From contig JAOPYK010000200.1 in assembly GCA_025964695.1 (NCBI GenBank), forward strand, positions 1-64,000: DNA of 64,000 nucleotides, read 5' to 3'. The DNA is from Streptosporangiaceae bacterium. GTDB taxonomy: Bacteria > Actinomycetota > Actinomycetes > Streptosporangiales > Streptosporangiaceae. Positions 1-8,133 of this stretch are shown in pieces; within the stretch, counting starts at the first letter, position 1; the number at the start of each line of letters is the position of its first letter. Below the pieces are notes generated by a model. The model made no database searches, was not told the origin of the DNA, and was given only the letters and a program-made list of their open reading frames with translations. The position numbers were made by a program, and so were the translations under genes.

Positions 1-1
1 C

Positions 2-2101
2 GGTCCCGGCGGCCCCGGCGGTGGCGGCGGAGGCCGTCCCGGTGGCGGTGGCCGTCCTGGTGGTGGCGGTGGCGGCTTCGGCGGTCCCCGCACGGGTGCC
101 GCCGGTGGCGGCGGTGGCCCGCGTCCGGGTGGTTTCGCCGGCCGACCCGGCGGCGGAGCCCGTGGCCGTGGCGGCACGGCGGGTGCGTTCGGTCGCCCCG
201 GTGGCCGTCCCACGCGTGGCCGCAAGTCGAAGAAGCAGCGGCGTCAAGAGTTCGACAACATGCAGGCGCCCGCCATCGGCGGCGTCAACGCTCCGCGCGG
301 TAACGGCAAGGTCGTCCGTCTGGCGCAGGGTTCGTCGCTGACGGACTTCGCCGAGAAGATCGGCGCCAACCCCGCGGCCCTGGTGCAGATCATGATGCAC
401 CTCGGCGAGATGGTGACCGCCACGCAGTCGGTGACCGAGGAGACCCTGCAGTTGCTGGGCGAGGAGCTGGACTTCAACGTCCAGGTCGTCAGCCCGGAGG
501 ACGAGGACCGTGAGCTGCTCGAGTCCTTCGACATCGAGTTCGGCGAGGACGAGGGCGGCGAGGAACACCTCGTCGTGCGTCCGCCGGTCGTGACCGTGAT
601 GGGTCACGTCGACCACGGTAAGACCAAGCTGCTGGACGCGATCCGCAACGCCAACGTGGTCGCGGGCGAGGCCGGCGGCATCACCCAGCACATCGGTGCC
701 TACCAGGTCGAGACCGAGGTCGACGGCCAGGAGCGCAAGATCACCTTCATCGACACCCCGGGTCACGAGGCGTTCACCGCCATGCGTGCCCGTGGTGCCG
801 ACACCACCGACCTGGTGGTGCTGGTGGTCGCGGCCGACGACGGCGTGAAGCCGCAGACCACCGAGGCGATCGACCATGCCACGGCGGCCGGCGTGCCGAT
901 CGTGGTCGCGGTCAACAAGGTGGACAAGGAAGGCGCGGACCCGCAGCGAGTGCGGTCCCAGCTCACCGAGTACGGCCTGGTCGCCGAGGAGTTCGGCGGG
1001 CAGACCATCTTCGTCGACGTGTCGGCCAAGCAGGGCCTCAACATCGACGGGCTTCTCGAGGCGATCGTGCTGACCGCCGACGCCGAGCTGGACCTGCGCG
1101 CCAACCCCGAGCAGGACGCTCAGGGCGTCGCGATCGAGGCGCACCTCGACCGTGGCCGTGGCGCCGTGGCGACCGTGCTCGTCGAGCGCGGCACGCTGCA
1201 GATCGGTGACTCCATCGTCTGTGGCGGGGCCTACGGCCGGGTCCGGGCGATGCTGGACGAGAACGGCAACACGGTCGAAGAGGCCGGGCCGTCCCGGCCG
1301 GTCATGGTGCTCGGTCTCACCGCGGTGCCAGGGGCGGGCGACAAGTTCCTGGTCGTCGACGACGACCGGGTGGCCCGTCAGATCGCCGACAAGCGCGCGG
1401 CGCGCAAGCGCAACGCCGAGCTGCTCAAGAGCCGCGTCCGGCGCTCGCTCGAGGACATGTTCAAGGACATGGAGCGGGGCGACATCCAGGAGCTGCTGCT
1501 CATCATCAAGGGTGACGTCTCCGGTTCGGTCGAGGCACTCGAGGACTCGCTGCTCAAGATCGACGTGGGCGAAGAGGTCAACCTGCGCGTCATCCGCCGT
1601 GGTGTGGGTGCGATCACGCAGGACGACGTCAACCTCGCGGTGGCGTCCGAGGGTGCGGTCATCATCGGCTTCAACGTGCGGCCCGAGCGCAACGCGCAGG
1701 AGACGGCCGACCGCGAAGGCGTGGACATCCGGTACTACTCGGTCATCTACCAGGCGATCGAAGAGGTCGAGGCGGCCCTCAAGGGCATGCTGAAGCCGGA
1801 GTACGAGGAGGCCCAGCTCGGTACCGCGCAGATCCGCGAGATCTACAAGGTCCCGAGAATCGGCAACGTGGCCGGCTCGATGGTCCTGTCCGGCACGATC
1901 AACCGCAACAGCAAGGCGCGGCTGGTCCGGGACGGCGTCGTGGTGTCCGACAACCTCACCGTGTCGTCGCTGCGCCGCTTCAAGGACGACGCCACCGAGG
2001 TCCGCGAGGGCTTCGAGTGCGGTATCGGCATCGGGTACAACGACATCAAGATCGATGACGTCATCGAGACCTTCGAGATGCGGGAGAAGCCCCGCGCCTG
2101 A
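2..2101 (+). CDS. infB: translation initiation factor IF-2 (5' end outside window)
   Basis: IF-2 is the GTPase that places fMet-tRNA on the 30S subunit and promotes subunit joining in the cytoplasm. The reading frame is open from base 2, so the N-terminus lies outside the window and 699 residues are visible. The first ~75 visible residues are a Gly/Arg/Pro-rich low-complexity tract typical of actinobacterial IF-2. An IF2_N domain follows, then the G domain with GHVDHGKT (visible residues ~201-208), DTPGHE and NKVD. Beta-barrel domains and the C-terminal fMet-tRNA binding domain complete it, ending in EMREKPRA. A strong hairpin follows the stop codon. The downstream DUF503, rbfA, nrnA-like and truB genes are its usual neighbours. 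Identity is certain; only the 5' boundary is unknown. Confidence 0.98.
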   Translation, partial: GPGGPGGGGGGRPGGGGRPGGGGGGFGGPRTGAAGGGGGPRPGGFAGRPGGGARGRGGTAGAFGRPGGRPTRGRKSKKQRRQEFDNMQAPAIGGVNAPRGNGKVVRLAQGSSLTDFAEKIGANPAALVQIMMHLGEMVTATQSVTEETLQLLGEELDFNVQVVSPEDEDRELLESFDIEFGEDEGGEEHLVVRPPVVTVMGHVDHGKTKLLDAIRNANVVAGEAGGITQHIGAYQVETEVDGQERKITFIDTPGHEAFTAMRARGADTTDLVVLVVAADDGVKPQTTEAIDHATAAGVPIVVAVNKVDKEGADPQRVRSQLTEYGLVAEEFGGQTIFVDVSAKQGLNIDGLLEAIVLTADAELDLRANPEQDAQGVAIEAHLDRGRGAVATVLVERGTLQIGDSIVCGGAYGRVRAMLDENGNTVEEAGPSRPVMVLGLTAVPGAGDKFLVVDDDRVARQIADKRAARKRNAELLKSRVRRSLEDMFKDMERGDIQELLLIIKGDVSGSVEALEDSLLKIDVGEEVNLRVIRRGVGAITQDDVNLAVASEGAVIIGFNVRPERNAQETADREGVDIRYYSVIYQAIEEVEAALKGMLKPEYEEAQLGTAQIREIYKVPRIGNVAGSMVLSGTINRNSKARLVRDGVVVSDNLTVSSLRRFKDDATEVREGFECGIGIGYNDIKIDDVIETFEMREKPRA

Positions 2102-2121
2102 GGTTCGTCCCAGGGCGCACG

Positions 2122-2156
2122 GGAAGGGGCGGCTCGGTCACCGGGCCGCCCCTTCC
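2122..2156 (+). terminator. infB hairpin terminator
   Basis: A 12-bp perfect stem (2122-2133 with 2145-2156, GGAAGGGGCGGC against its complement) can extend by four more pairs, including a G-T wobble, to a tcac loop. It begins 20 nt after the infB stop codon. There is no T-tract, as is common for terminators in high-GC actinobacteria. Confidence 0.7.
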
Positions 2157-2486
2157 GCCATGGGCACCGGCACGTCACCGGCACGTCGTAGGCCGGTCCC
2201 CGGCCCATCGCCGGCAGGTCGGCGGGTCATTCACCGGTCTGTCACCGGGTCCCGCATCGTGTCCGTGACGCCGCGCGGGCGTGCGGGCCGGGCCCGGAGG
2301 GGGGCCGGAGACGAGCGGGAACACGATTATTCCGTCGACTTTCCGCATGATCACGGTAGAGAATATGGATCCGCGCAGGTGGGCAGGCATGTTCCCAGAC
2401 GGCAGGTTGTTCCCATAACCTGGCGTTAAGTCGTGAAATGTCACCTGCTGAATGGAAATCTGACTTCGACCGAGGTGATCTCTTAG
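2157..2486 (+). other. intergenic region upstream of the DUF503-rbfA-nrnA-truB unit
   Basis: About 330 nt without a convincing gene. It is more AT-rich than its neighbours from about 2320 onward. It holds a small inverted repeat (CAGGTT 2403-2408 / AACCTG 2417-2422) and the heptamer TGTTCCC at 2390-2396 and 2408-2414, with its complement GGGAACA at 2317-2323. It probably contains the promoter for the next genes, but no -35/-10 pair stands out. Confidence 0.4.
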
Positions 2487-2783
2487 GTGTTCGTTGGGGC
2501 GCTGACAGTGGATCTGCTGCTGGGCGACATACGGTCCCTGAAACAGAAGCGATCGGTCGTACGGCCGATCGTGGCGGAGGTGCAACGTCGCTTTCCCGGG
2601 GTAGCGGTCGCGGAGACCGGTGACCAGGAACTGCATCGGCGGGCCGAACTGGGGATCGCGGTGGTGTCCTCCACGGCGGACCACTGCAGCACCATGCTCG
2701 ACGCCTGCGAACGGCTCATCGCGGGTCGCCCGGATATCGAGTTGCTGTCCGCCCGGCAGCGGCTCTTCAACGACGAGGAGTAA
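2487..2783 (+). CDS. DUF503 family protein (YlxP-like)
   Basis: A small cytoplasmic protein of 98 residues, the usual length for DUF503/YlxP. The pattern [20 protein letters not shown], with RRF and VAE strands following, is characteristic of the family. Members sit beside infB and rbfA in many bacteria and are thought to act in ribosome assembly, but no reaction is established. The GTG start at 2487 is supported by GAGGTGAT seven nucleotides upstream. It lies 5 nt before rbfA on the same strand, so the two are probably cotranscribed. Confidence 0.9.
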   Translation: MFVGALTVDLLLGDIRSLKQKRSVVRPIVAEVQRRFPGVAVAETGDQELHRRAELGIAVVSSTADHCSTMLDACERLIAGRPDIELLSARQRLFNDEE

Positions 2784-2788
2784 GACTC

Positions 2789-3259
2789 ATGGACGCGGCT
2801 CGGGCTCGAAAGCTCGCTGATCGTATTCAGCAGATCGTGGCGGAGATGCTGGAGCGGCGGATCAAGGACCCGCGGCTCGGTTTCGTCACGGTGACCGACG
2901 CGCGTATGACCAACGACCTGGGTGATGCCACGGTCTACTACACCGTGTACGGCTCGGAGGGGGAGCGTGCGGACACCGCCGCGGCCCTGGAGAGCGCCAA
3001 GGGCGTCATCCGCTCCGAAGTGGGGCGGCAGACCGGGCTGCGTCGCACCCCGACGCTGACGTTCGTGCTGGACGCCGTGATGGACAACGCCAAGCATCTC
3101 GATGAGCTGCTGGCCAAGGCGCGGGCCCAGGACGAGCAGGTGGCCAGGGTGGCTGAGGGCGCCAAGCCCGCCGGCGATCCCAACCCATACCGGGTCGATG
3201 ACGAGCTTGCCAAAAGCGACGCCGACGACGACGGGGAAGCGGGATACTCCGCACCGTGA
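2789..3259 (+). CDS. rbfA: 30S ribosome-binding factor A
   Basis: RbfA binds the 30S subunit and assists late maturation of the 5' end of 16S rRNA. The 156-residue protein opens with [18 protein letters not shown] and contains the family pattern [20 protein letters not shown] and a TPTLTFVLD strand, a KH-like fold. The C-terminal ~40 residues are an acidic, Ala-rich extension seen in actinobacterial members. It follows DUF503 by 5 nt and precedes the nrnA-like gene by 25 nt, within the infB-truB cluster. Confidence 0.96.
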   Translation: MDAARARKLADRIQQIVAEMLERRIKDPRLGFVTVTDARMTNDLGDATVYYTVYGSEGERADTAAALESAKGVIRSEVGRQTGLRRTPTLTFVLDAVMDNAKHLDELLAKARAQDEQVARVAEGAKPAGDPNPYRVDDELAKSDADDDGEAGYSAP

Positions 3260-3284
3260 GTGAGCGTGCGGGCAGGGCGAAGCC

Positions 3285-4319
3285 ATGAGCGGGGCGCTGG
3301 ATTGGGGCCGGGCGGTGGCCCTGATCGAGCAAGCGGACGAGGTCTGCCTGGCCTGCCACGTCTCCCCGGACGGCGACGCGCTCGGCTCCATGCTGGCGTT
3401 CGCCCTGGGCCTGCGCCGGCGGGGCGTCCGCTGTGTGGCCTCGTTCGGCGATCCGTTCGTCGTGCCGTCGATCCTGCGGTTCCTGCCCGGTCAGGACCTG
3501 CTGGTCGAACCGGCCGGCTATCCCGTCGACCCGGACATCATGCTCACCTTCGACGCTGCCAGCTCCGAGCGGCTCGGTTCGCTGGCACCGCACGCGGAGA
3601 AGGCCCGGGAGCTCATCGTCCTGGACCACCATGCCTCCAACACCGGGTTCGGCACCGTACATCTGGTCGACCCGGAGGCCGCGGCGACCGCGGTCCTGGC
3701 GGAGAAACTGCTCACCCGGCTCGGTGTGGACCTGACCTGCGACATCGCGTTGGGTCTCTACGCCGGGCTGGCCAGCGACACCGGTTCGTTCAAGTTCGCC
3801 TCCACGACCCCGGCGGTGCACACCCTGGCAGCCCGGCTGCTGTCCGCCGGTGTACGGCCTGACGCCGTCGGGCGTGAGCTCTGGGACCGGGCGCCGTTCG
3901 GCTATCTCCAAGTGCTGTCCGCCGCTCTGGGCCAGGCCCGCCTGGAGCCCGGCGCCGCGGCGGGCCACGGGCTGGTGTGGACGAGCGTGCCGCGGGCCGA
4001 CAGAGCCGCGCACGGGCTCCCGTACGACCTCCTCGAAGGGGTCATCGACGTGGTCCGGCGCTGCGACGAGGCCGAGGTCGCCATCGTGTTCAAGGAGACC
4101 GACGAGGGCGGCTGGTACGTCTCCACCCGCTCCCGGGGGGCCGTGGACGTGGGCCGCGCCTGCAGCGCGCTGGGCGGCGGTGGCCATCGGCTGGCGGCTG
4201 CCTTCTCTACCATGGAGGAGCCGGCCACTAGCATGGTCAGGCTGCGCGAACTGCTGGCGGCGTCCGCCGGTCGACCCGGGCAGGGCACCGTTCCGATCGG
4301 GGACGAGGTCGTTTCTTGA
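3285..4319 (+). CDS. nrnA: DHH-family bifunctional oligoribonuclease/PAP phosphatase
   Basis: A DHH/DHHA1 phosphoesterase of 344 residues. NrnA-type enzymes degrade short oligonucleotides and dephosphorylate pAp. Visible motifs are HVSPDGDALGS (metal ligands, residues ~25-35), the DHH core in VLDHHASN (~110), a SDTGSFKF segment, and the C-terminal DHHA1 signature GGGGHRLAAAF (~300). Length matches NrnA. Its last codons overlap the TTG start of truB by 4 nt (TTGA), implying translational coupling. The gene order rbfA-nrnA-truB is standard in actinobacteria. The family is certain; assignment to NrnA rather than another DHH subtype rests on motif and context. Confidence 0.9.
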   Translation: MSGALDWGRAVALIEQADEVCLACHVSPDGDALGSMLAFALGLRRRGVRCVASFGDPFVVPSILRFLPGQDLLVEPAGYPVDPDIMLTFDAASSERLGSLAPHAEKARELIVLDHHASNTGFGTVHLVDPEAAATAVLAEKLLTRLGVDLTCDIALGLYAGLASDTGSFKFASTTPAVHTLAARLLSAGVRPDAVGRELWDRAPFGYLQVLSAALGQARLEPGAAAGHGLVWTSVPRADRAAHGLPYDLLEGVIDVVRRCDEAEVAIVFKETDEGGWYVSTRSRGAVDVGRACSALGGGGHRLAAAFSTMEEPATSMVRLRELLAASAGRPGQGTVPIGDEVVS

Positions 4320-5185
4320 GTTCTGGACTTGTCATCGTGGACAAGCCCGCCGAGTGGACCTCCCACGACGTGGTCGCCAAGATGCGCCGGCTGGCGGGCA
4401 CCCGCCGGGTAGGGCACGCCGGCACCCTGGACCCGATGGCCACCGGCGTGCTCGTGATCGGGGTGGACAAGGCCACCCGGTTGCTGGGGCATCTCGCGCT
4501 GACCCAGAAGGGCTACGACGCCACCATCCGGCTCGGCCAGGCCACCAACACCGACGACGCCGAGGGTAAGATCGTCGCCTCGGCGCCGGCCACCGCTGTC
4601 ACCGACGAGGCCCTGCGCGCCGGGATCGGGAAACTGACCGGTGAGATCCGGCAGGTGCCCCCGCAGGTGAGCGCGATCAAGGTCGACGGCAAGCGGGCCT
4701 ACAAGAGGGCCCGGGCCGGTGAGCAGATGGAGTTGGCCGCGCGGCCGGTCACCGTCGCCGAGTTCACGGTGAGCGACATCCGCAGGCACGGCGATCTCAT
4801 CGACATCGACGCGTCGATCACCTGCTCGTCGGGAACCTACATCAGGGCGCTCGCCCGCGACCTGGGCGAGTCTCTGGGCACCGGCGGGCATCTGACGGCC
4901 CTGCGCCGCACCCGCGTCGGCCCGTACGACCTGACCATGGCCCGCACGATCGAGCAGCTCACCGAGGAGTGCGTGGTGCTGCCGATCGGCGAGGCCGTCG
5001 CCGCCGCGTTCCCACGGCGCGATGTGACCGACGACGAGGTCCGCACGGTCAGCCACGGCGGCCGGCTGCCCGCCGCCGGACTCGGCCCGGGTCCGATCGG
5101 TGTCTACGCCCCGGACGGCACGCTGCTGGCCCTGGTCGAGGAGCAGGGCGAAGTCGCCAAACCCCTGGCCGTCTTCGTCCCCTGA
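4316..5185 (+). CDS. truB: tRNA pseudouridine(55) synthase
   Basis: TruB converts U55 in the T-loop of tRNAs to pseudouridine. The 289-residue protein starts SSGLVIVDKPAEWTSHDVV and carries the catalytic motif GHAGTLDPMATGVL with nucleophile Asp39, followed by the YDATIRLG, QVPPQVSAIKVDGKRAY and CSSGTYIRALARDLG blocks. The start is TTG at 4316, inside the stop codon overlap TTGA of the nrnA-like gene. No ATG or GTG would preserve the conserved N-terminus, so reinitiation is the likely mode of translation. A 23-bp hairpin follows the stop codon. Confidence 0.97.
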   Translation: MSSGLVIVDKPAEWTSHDVVAKMRRLAGTRRVGHAGTLDPMATGVLVIGVDKATRLLGHLALTQKGYDATIRLGQATNTDDAEGKIVASAPATAVTDEALRAGIGKLTGEIRQVPPQVSAIKVDGKRAYKRARAGEQMELAARPVTVAEFTVSDIRRHGDLIDIDASITCSSGTYIRALARDLGESLGTGGHLTALRRTRVGPYDLTMARTIEQLTEECVVLPIGEAVAAAFPRRDVTDDEVRTVSHGGRLPAAGLGPGPIGVYAPDGTLLALVEEQGEVAKPLAVFVP

Positions 5186-5200
5186 GCCCTCACCCTCCTG

Positions 5201-5252
5201 CCCATGATGTTGTTCTGTCCCCCGCCCGAGGGGGACAGAACAACATCATGGG
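5201..5252. terminator. 23-bp perfect hairpin after truB
   Basis: Arms 5201-5223 and 5230-5252 are perfectly complementary over 23 bp with a 6-nt loop (gcccga), which is unusually long for a simple terminator. It starts 16 nt after the truB stop codon. It may serve as the terminator of the infB-truB unit, or be a dispersed palindromic repeat. Confidence 0.75.
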
Positions 5253-5331
5253 CTCCTCTGCGAGGGCCCGGCCGGCTCGGCGGCGGCTTGGGCGTGAGGG
5301 GAATCACGAGCTCACCGGCATGCCTTCCAAC

Positions 5332-5364
5332 TTACGGTCGCGTAACCTACGGAAGCGTAGGTTA
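5332..5364. promoter_or_regulatory. two overlapping dyads, candidate TetR-type operator upstream of trhA
   Basis: The inverted repeat TAACCTACG / CGTAGGTTA (5343-5351 and 5356-5364, spacer gaag) is perfect over 9 bp per arm. It overlaps a second dyad TTACG / CGTAA (5332-5336 and 5341-5345, also with a 4-nt spacer). The spacing and symmetry resemble TetR-family operators. The next gene, trhA, is a membrane-homeostasis gene. No regulator gene is adjacent. Confidence 0.5.
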
Positions 5365-5365
5365 A

Positions 5366-5449
5366 ATGGACGAGGCTTAGATGACCGAGGTTGAATGACC
5401 GAAGTTGAATGACCGAGGTTGATGGCCCAGGTCGAATGGCCGAAGTTCA
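5366..5449. repeat. 14-nt tandem minisatellite upstream of trhA
   Basis: Six imperfect head-to-tail copies of ATGACCGAGGTTGA (clearest at 5381-5394, 5395-5408 and 5409-5422) end 7 nt before the trhA Shine-Dalgarno sequence. Each unit carries an ATG, so several false starts are in frame with trhA. Confidence 0.8.
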
Positions 5450-5468
5450 ATCGCCAAGGAGGTGCCCG

Positions 5469-6179
5469 ATGGTCACATCGACCGGATCGCCGGCCGATCC
5501 GTCCGCCGCGCTCGTTCCCGGCCTCGCCGTCGCCGAGGCCCCGCCGCAGAAGCCGCGGTTGCGCGGTGCGCTGCACGCCGTCGCCTTCCCGGTCGCGCTG
5601 GTGGCCGGGCTGATCCTGGTCGCGCTGGGGCCGACCCAGCAGGCCCGGCTGGCCGCGGCGCTCTACACCCTGACTTCGGTGCTGATGTTCGGTATCTCCG
5701 CGCTCTACCACCGGGGCCGGCCGTCGCCGCGGCTGACCGAGGCGCTGCGGCGCTTCGACCACGCCAACATCTATCTGATCATCGCCGGGACCTACACGCC
5801 GCTGGCGCTACTGGCCCTGGACGGGGTGGTCCGCGCCGTGGTGCTGTCGGTGGTCTGGGCCGGTGCCGCGCTGGGTGTGATCTTCCGTACGGTTTGGATC
5901 TCGGCTCCGCGATGGCTGTACGTCTCGCTCTACATCGCGCTGGGCTGGGTCGCGGTGTTCGTCATGCCGCAGCTCGCCGAGGGCGCCGGGGTGGCGACCT
6001 GCGTGCTGCTCGCGGCCGGTGGCCTGCTCTACAGCGGCGGTGCGGTGGTGTACGGCCTGCGCCGCCCGGACCCCTCACCGCGCTGGTTCGGCTTCCACGA
6101 GGTCTTCCACTCGTTCACCCTGGCCGCCTACGTCGCGCAGTTCGTGGCGGTGGCCCTGGTGGTCTCCCGGGCGGGCTGA
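5469..6179 (+). CDS. trhA: PAQR-family membrane homeostasis protein TrhA (hemolysin III family)
   Basis: A seven-helix integral membrane protein of 236 residues in the hemolysin III/PAQR family, linked in other bacteria to membrane fluidity and fatty-acid homeostasis. Diagnostic segments are FGISALYHRG, RFDHANIYLIIAGTYTP (metal-site region) and the C-terminal GFHEVFHSF. Start ATG 5469 is chosen because AAGGAGGTG lies just upstream; earlier ATGs fall inside the 14-nt tandem repeat. Two overlapping palindromes 100 nt upstream may be operators. It is probably monocistronic, with ribF following 158 nt later. Confidence 0.92.
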   Translation: MVTSTGSPADPSAALVPGLAVAEAPPQKPRLRGALHAVAFPVALVAGLILVALGPTQQARLAAALYTLTSVLMFGISALYHRGRPSPRLTEALRRFDHANIYLIIAGTYTPLALLALDGVVRAVVLSVVWAGAALGVIFRTVWISAPRWLYVSLYIALGWVAVFVMPQLAEGAGVATCVLLAAGGLLYSGGAVVYGLRRPDPSPRWFGFHEVFHSFTLAAYVAQFVAVALVVSRAG

Positions 6180-6204
6180 GGGGCCGCGATTCGCCGCCGA
6201 CGCG

Positions 6205-6221
6205 CTACTGAACAGTAGAAT
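6205..6221 (+). promoter_or_regulatory. palindrome overlapping a -10 element upstream of ribF
   Basis: CTACTG-AA-CAGTAG (6205-6218) is a perfect dyad. Its right arm overlaps TAGAAT (6216-6221), a near-consensus -10 hexamer. A repressor bound here would block initiation at about 6228, 110 nt before ribF. The -35 region is weak. Confidence 0.45.
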
Positions 6222-6337
6222 TTGTTACGCCCCGCCCTCATGGCCACCGGGTGGCGCATGGCAGGCTTGTCGGAGCGCCGTCCCCGCAGGGGCCGGCGGT
6301 CACCCCAGAGAGAACGTCGACGTGAGGGAGCGAGCAG

Positions 6338-7285
6338 GTGCGGCGCTGGCACGGCCTCGATGAGGTCCCCCCGGGCTGGGGCAGGTCGGTGGTGACCATC
6401 GGCGTGTTCGACGGTGTGCACCGCGGTCACCAGCGCATCATCGGCGGAGCCGTCGAGCTCGCCCGTGAGCTGGGGCTGCGCGCCGTCGTCATCACCTTCG
6501 ACCCGCATCCCGACGAGGTCGTACGGCCGGGCACCCATCCGCCGTTGCTCTCCACGCCCAAGCGGCGGGCCGAGCTGCTGTCCCGGCTGGGCACCGACGC
6601 GGTGATCGTCCTGCCGTTCAGCCTCGAGCTGTCCCGGATGGGACCGGACGAGTTCGTCCAGTCGGTGCTCGTCGACCGGCTGCACGCGTTCCGGGTGATC
6701 GTCGGGGAGAACTTCCGGTTCGGGCACAAGGCACGCGGCGACGTGGCCCTGCTGCAGGAGCTCGGCGAGAAGTACGATTTCGTGGCTGAAGGGGTTCCAC
6801 TGGTGGCCAACGGAGAGACGATCTCCTCGACCTCGATTCGTGAGCGGCTGGACGCGGGCGACGTGGAGGCCGCCGCGCACTCGCTCGGCCGCCCGCACCG
6901 GGTCGAGGGTGTCGTGGTCCGCGGCCATCAGCGGGGCCGGGCTCTCGGCTTCCCGACCGCCAACCTGGAGTCCCTGCCGCACACCGCGATCCCCAGCGAC
7001 GGTGTCTACGCGGGCTGGCTGATCTGCGACTCCGACCGCTATCCGGACTGCCGCTGGCCCGCCGCGATCTCCATCGGCACCAACCCGACCTTCGACGGTG
7101 AGTTGCGCACTGTCGAGGCGTACGCCCTGGACCGTGACGATCTCGATCTCTACGGAGAGCATGTGGCGGTGGACTTCACCGCGCGGATCCGGGACACGCT
7201 GAAGTTCGACTCGATCGACGCGCTGATCGAGGAGATGCACCGGGACGTCGACCGGGCACGCGAGATCACCTCCGGGGACACCTGA
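6338..7285 (+). CDS. ribF: bifunctional riboflavin kinase/FAD synthetase
   Basis: RibF phosphorylates riboflavin to FMN and adenylylates FMN to FAD in the cytosol. The 315-residue protein has the N-terminal nucleotidyltransferase with GVFDGVHRGHQRII, a VGENFRFG block and SSTSIRERL. The C-terminal riboflavin kinase domain has GRALGFPTANL and the GVYAGW strand, followed by NPTFDGELRTVEAY. Start GTG 6338 follows GAGGGAGCGAG. The gene lies between trhA and rpsO in the usual actinobacterial truB-ribF-rpsO order. Confidence 0.97.
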   Translation: MRRWHGLDEVPPGWGRSVVTIGVFDGVHRGHQRIIGGAVELARELGLRAVVITFDPHPDEVVRPGTHPPLLSTPKRRAELLSRLGTDAVIVLPFSLELSRMGPDEFVQSVLVDRLHAFRVIVGENFRFGHKARGDVALLQELGEKYDFVAEGVPLVANGETISSTSIRERLDAGDVEAAAHSLGRPHRVEGVVVRGHQRGRALGFPTANLESLPHTAIPSDGVYAGWLICDSDRYPDCRWPAAISIGTNPTFDGELRTVEAYALDRDDLDLYGEHVAVDFTARIRDTLKFDSIDALIEEMHRDVDRAREITSGDT

Positions 7286-7295
7286 GCGCGGGGCG

Positions 7296-7370
7296 CTGAT
7301 CTTCAGGCCCCTGATCATCCGCCCTCTGATCTCGGGGCGCCGGAACAGGAGGCGCCTGATCACGAAGAGT
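7296..7370. repeat. 15-nt periodic repeat after ribF
   Basis: The hexamer CTGATC recurs at 7296, 7311, 7326 and 7356, that is at exactly 15-nt intervals with one degenerate unit in between. This marks a decayed minisatellite between ribF and the rpsO promoter region. Confidence 0.6.
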
Positions 7371-7403
7371 GTCCCGTTGTGACGGGCGTCTTCCGCACCG
7401 TGG

Positions 7404-7559
7404 TAGCGTGGGTGGTCGCCGGGATAGGACGCCCGGTCTGGTCTGCTGCACCCTCATGTGGCAGCCCGTCAGTTCAGGAAACACGCCACACGCGCCATGC
7501 GGACCCAGAAGCTGCACAGCGGCCGGGATCTGCGGGTGACGACCGTAAGAAGGAGCCAC
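7404..7559 (+). promoter_or_regulatory. rpsO promoter and probable structured leader
   Basis: TAGCGT at 7404-7409 is a plausible -10 element giving a leader of about 145 nt before rpsO. The leader contains small stems (CCGGG/CCCGG around 7418-7435 and CTGC/GCAG around 7443-7465). S15 commonly represses its own mRNA through a leader structure, so an S15-binding element is likely. The exact fold was not derived. Confidence 0.4.
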
Positions 7560-7829
7560 GTGTCGCTCGACACCGCCGTCAAGAATCAGATCATCGCCGA
7601 ATACGCGACCAGTGAGGGTGACACCGGATCCCCGGAAGTCCAGGTCGCGCTGCTGACCCGCCGGATCAACGATCTGACGGAGCACCTCAAGACCCACAAG
7701 CACGATCACCACAGCCGCCGCGGCCTGCTGCTGCTGGTCGGCCGTCGTCGTCGGCTCCTGAAGTATCTTCAGGACAAGGAGATCAGTCGCTACCGGCAGC
7801 TCATCGAGCGACTCGGTCTGCGCCGATAG
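7560..7829 (+). CDS. rpsO: 30S ribosomal protein S15
   Basis: A primary 16S rRNA binding protein of the 30S platform. The 89 residues from GTG 7560 are exactly the family length, beginning [20 protein letters not shown] and including [22 protein letters not shown] and the [12 protein letters not shown] core. GTG 7560 is preceded by AAGGAGC; the frame remains open upstream, but that part is not S15-like. It is followed by a hairpin and then pnp, the conserved rpsO-pnp arrangement. Confidence 0.98.
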   Translation: MSLDTAVKNQIIAEYATSEGDTGSPEVQVALLTRRINDLTEHLKTHKHDHHSRRGLLLLVGRRRRLLKYLQDKEISRYRQLIERLGLRR

Positions 7830-7837
7830 TGATGGAC

Positions 7838-7886
7838 GAGGGAGTGGCTCGAGGCCCGGGGACACCCGGCTCTGAGCCGCTCCCTC
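7838..7886 (+). terminator. rpsO-pnp intergenic hairpin
   Basis: GAGGGAGTGGCTC (7838-7850) pairs with 7874-7886 over 13 bp with one G-T wobble and a 23-nt loop. The position matches the rpsO terminator/RNase III processing structures known between rpsO and pnp in other bacteria. Confidence 0.65.
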
Positions 7887-8133
7887 GCTTCATATGACGT
7901 GATCTTGATATGACGTGAGAACGTCCCATATTCCGTAGCACACGCTAGACCGACAGACACGCAAGAACCGACAACTGAACACGCCAGCCCGCGGACGTCG
8001 TCCACGCGCGGCCGGTCCTCGGTAGTGGCTCTCGGGTCGTGACACACGAGCCGAGCGCTTCGATCGAAGACCGGCGCTACGCGACAACAACGGGAGACGC
8101 ACGCGGGAACCTATGAAACCAAGGAGGTTTCCC
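7887..8133 (+). promoter_or_regulatory. pnp leader region
   Basis: About 250 nt with no gene. ATATGACGTGA occurs twice as a perfect 11-nt direct repeat (7892-7902 and 7908-7918, 16-nt period) in the most AT-rich part, consistent with a promoter or operator for pnp. PNPase commonly autoregulates through its leader. Confidence 0.4.

Noticed and set aside
3006-5056. Antisense open frames of 384-393 codons over rbfA, nrnA and truB
   Set aside because: Shadows of conserved genes on the plus strand; no Shine-Dalgarno or family motif.
5409-5468. Earlier start codons for trhA
   Set aside because: They fall within the 14-nt tandem repeat whose units each contain ATG; only ATG 5469 has a strong Shine-Dalgarno.
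7458-7559. N-terminally extended S15 starting at 7458
   Set aside because: The extra 34 residues are not S15-like, and AAGGAGC lies directly before GTG 7560, which gives the standard 89-residue protein.
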